Positions 63,043 through 64,000 of a DNA stretch of 64,000 nucleotides are shown piece by piece. This DNA is from Bacteroidales bacterium. Lineage in GTDB: Bacteria; Bacteroidota; Bacteroidia; Bacteroidales; UBA932. A model generated the notes under the pieces. The model had not been told where the DNA came from. It did no database searches and was given only the letters and a program-made list of their open reading frames with translations. The translations under genes were made by a program, and so were the position numbers. The stretch is from NCBI GenBank assembly GCA_017630155.1, contig JAGBVU010000003.1, positions 48,258 to 112,257 of the forward strand, written 5' to 3'. Within the stretch, counting starts at the first letter, position 1; each line of letters begins with the position of its first letter.

Positions 63043-63206
63043 CAGAAAACAGGCCGGATGATGAAAATCATCCGGTTTTTTTGTGTGAAAAATCCTCGCA
63101 GAGCTTGCTCTAGCAGAGGATTTTTCGCATAAAAAACGGAGCGAAGCTCCAGGCCTGTTTTCTGCAAGGGCCCCTCCGGCGAGGAGTAAGGGAATGCCGG
63201 AGGCCC
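63042..63206. repeat. Nested palindrome cluster abutting tRNA-Ser
   Basis: An outer perfect 14-bp inverted repeat, GCAGAAAACAGGCC (63042-63055) and its complement (63152-63165), encloses three hairpins: 63054-63075 (9 bp, GAAA loop), 63087-63126 (11 bp, with an inner CTTG-loop stem at 63100-63111) and 63138-63150 (5 bp, GAA loop). A fourth hairpin, 63168-63180/63196-63206, follows directly (8 bp GC-rich plus GGG/CCC). As RNA this folds into a multibranched structure. The left arm begins on the last base of the tRNA. Confidence 0.8.
63054..63082 (+). terminator. Intrinsic terminator of tRNA-Ser
   Basis: Perfect 9-bp stem CCGGATGAT/ATCATCCGG with a GAAA tetraloop followed by seven T. Ends the tRNA transcript 11 bases after its mature end. 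It is also the first inner hairpin of the palindrome cluster. Confidence 0.92.
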
Positions 63207-63381
63207 AATCCCTTTGCCAGGTAGATCCAGCAAATCATTAATTCATTGACCCTTCTCAGAAGTGCATCTGGGGGACCTTGCCGAATTAACCAGCCAAATT
63301 TGCCTGGTTAATTCACAACCCCCCTTCAGATAGCCATCTCAAGCACATCCGTGAATTAACGAATTGCACGAAGTGCTAATA
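63207..63381. other. Non-coding gap with short repeats
   Basis: Together with 63043-63206 this is the only gene-free stretch above 300 bases. It holds a perfect 11-bp inverted repeat GAATTAACCAG/CTGGTTAATTC at 63283-63293 and 63304-63314, a third GAATTAAC at 63353-63360 and a small GCACGAAGTGC hairpin at 63366-63376. No ORF or promoter seen. The hairpin at the end may terminate the nuclease gene. Confidence 0.5.
63283..63314. repeat. Perfect 11-bp inverted repeat
   Basis: GAATTAACCAG (63283-63293) and CTGGTTAATTC (63304-63314) with a 10-base loop; the 8-base core recurs at 63353-63360. Could be a terminator-like structure or the end of a mobile repeat. Confidence 0.7.
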
Positions 63382-64000
63382 CTATTCTATTTCAGAAGAG
63401 ATCTCTTCTATAGGGATACCGGTATATTTGACAACTTCATCGATGGACATACCGTTTTCAATCATTTTTTTAGCCACTTCAAGTCTTCCTTCAGTACGAC
63501 CTTCAGCACGAGCTCTCTTTTCAGCTGTTCTGCGGATATTGATTTCGTCTCTTTCGGTAATCATCTCGTGTTGGTATATATTACGTTTTTCAGTACTGAA
63601 GTGGGCGATTTCAGCAGCTTTGAAGAGTTTCTTGAATACCCTGTTCTGTAATTCAGAAGGGAGTTCATCCAGTCTGGACATATATTTTAGTGCATAACAC
63701 CATTTGTCTATAATGTCCTTACACTCTTCAAGGGGCTTGTCAAACCTCTTCAGTTCCACAAAGATAAGAGAAATAGTCTCACAAACTATCTCTCCTGTAG
63801 ATTTTTCTCTGAAAGTGTAGTCGGATATAAATCTCCCTCTCCACCATTCAGAACTTCTTTCAAAGCAATCCACAGCCAGAATACCTATCAGATATACCGG
63901 AGGGATATCATAATCTCTGTCCCCTTTTGTGTTTTTGATGTCGTACACTTTAGAACTGTAGGATACACACCTTTTGAAGAAATTTTCCTGATCGTACTTC
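63382..64000 (-). CDS. PD-(D/E)XK nuclease family protein, Rpn/transposase-associated type (5' end outside window)
   Basis: The frame is open to the window edge, so the N-terminus is missing; about 206 codons are seen (an internal GTG at 63948 is not the start). The visible part matches the Rpn/PDDEXK_2 group: the ENFFKR...YSSKVY and PPVYLIGILAVDCF segments, LIFVELKRFDKP near the middle (Glu-x-Lys-like), and the charged tail with EKRARAEGRTEGRLEVAKKMIENGMSIDEVVKYTGIPIEEI, the repeat-prone tail of these proteins. Such genes are scattered in many copies in Bacteroidales; members promote recombination or act in defence. Not evidence of an active insertion by itself. Confidence 0.85.
   Translation of the reverse strand, partial: KYDQENFFKRCVSYSSKVYDIKNTKGDRDYDIPPVYLIGILAVDCFERSSEWWRGRFISDYTFREKSTGEIVCETISLIFVELKRFDKPLEECKDIIDKWCYALKYMSRLDELPSELQNRVFKKLFKAAEIAHFSTEKRNIYQHEMITERDEINIRRTAEKRARAEGRTEGRLEVAKKMIENGMSIDEVVKYTGIPIEEISSEIE

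Noticed and set aside
63043..64000. Duplicate of the tRNA-Ser 3' end marking an attachment site
   Set aside because: No second copy of the T-arm/acceptor sequence is present in the remaining 950 bases; it could lie beyond the window.
1..64000. CRISPR array or intact insertion sequence
   Set aside because: No regularly spaced direct repeats and no complete transposase with terminal repeats were seen.

Overview
The window comes from a Bacteroidota chromosome, most likely order Bacteroidales. The evidence is lineage-typical gene content (FtsI with a C-terminal PASTA domain, GT3-type glycogen synthase, DUF4783, an NtrY-like kinase, a DksA/TraR-like protein without a complete zinc finger) and repeated matches to the Bacteroidota promoter consensus TTTG/TTG-N19-20-TAnnTTTG in intergenic gaps. 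The genus cannot be named from sequence alone. Coding density is very high, many genes overlap by 1-35 bp, and almost everything is housekeeping.

Layout. 1-14815 (minus) is a near-complete division and cell-wall cluster in the order mraZ-rsmH-ftsL-ftsI-murE-mraY-murD-ftsW-murG-murC-ftsQ-ftsA-ftsZ; ftsZ runs off the left edge, and murF, murB and ddl are not in it. 14968-21692 holds an M23 peptidase, a minus-strand trio (unknown secreted protein, M16 peptidase, O-methyltransferase), and dnaX-lptB. 21745-25468 (minus) carries efp-transglutaminase lipoprotein and cmk-ispH. 25592-30278 is a two-component pair: an NtrC-type regulator without a DNA-binding domain, facing a large NtrY-like kinase. 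30271-36690 holds rlmH, a DUF4783 protein, a ysxC-prs-nadE-(small Cys-rich membrane protein)-der run, and xseA-xseB. 36700-48650 (plus) is a DcaP-like porin followed by a glycogen cluster: branching enzyme, debranching enzyme, GT4, GH57, and a 1411-residue fusion of glycogen synthase and glycogen phosphorylase. 48641-51947 continues with ribF, a small membrane protein, greA, a HIT protein and a thioredoxin-fold lipoprotein that lacks CXXC.

51940-57652 (minus) is the most distinctive region: a self-contained peptide-export locus. It reads 46-residue membrane ORF (stop overlapping the next start) - C39 peptidase/ABC transporter - two small peptides with textbook double-glycine leaders - TolC-like outer-membrane protein - HlyD-like adaptor, and then runs into the essential tsaB. 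A perfect 14-bp inverted repeat lies just upstream. The peptides look like a two-component, cysteine-free bacteriocin or signal pair.

57782-64000 has cvpA, ileS (whose ATP-binding signature reads GIHH instead of HxGH), a DksA/TraR-like gene, lspA, tRNA-Ser(UGA) with a consensus promoter, a dense nest of palindromes beginning exactly at the tRNA 3' end, and the 3' part of a PD-(D/E)XK (Rpn-type) nuclease gene that continues off the right edge.

Limits: all family assignments come from reading motifs by eye; no database search was run. Promoter boxes are consensus matches, not mapped start sites.
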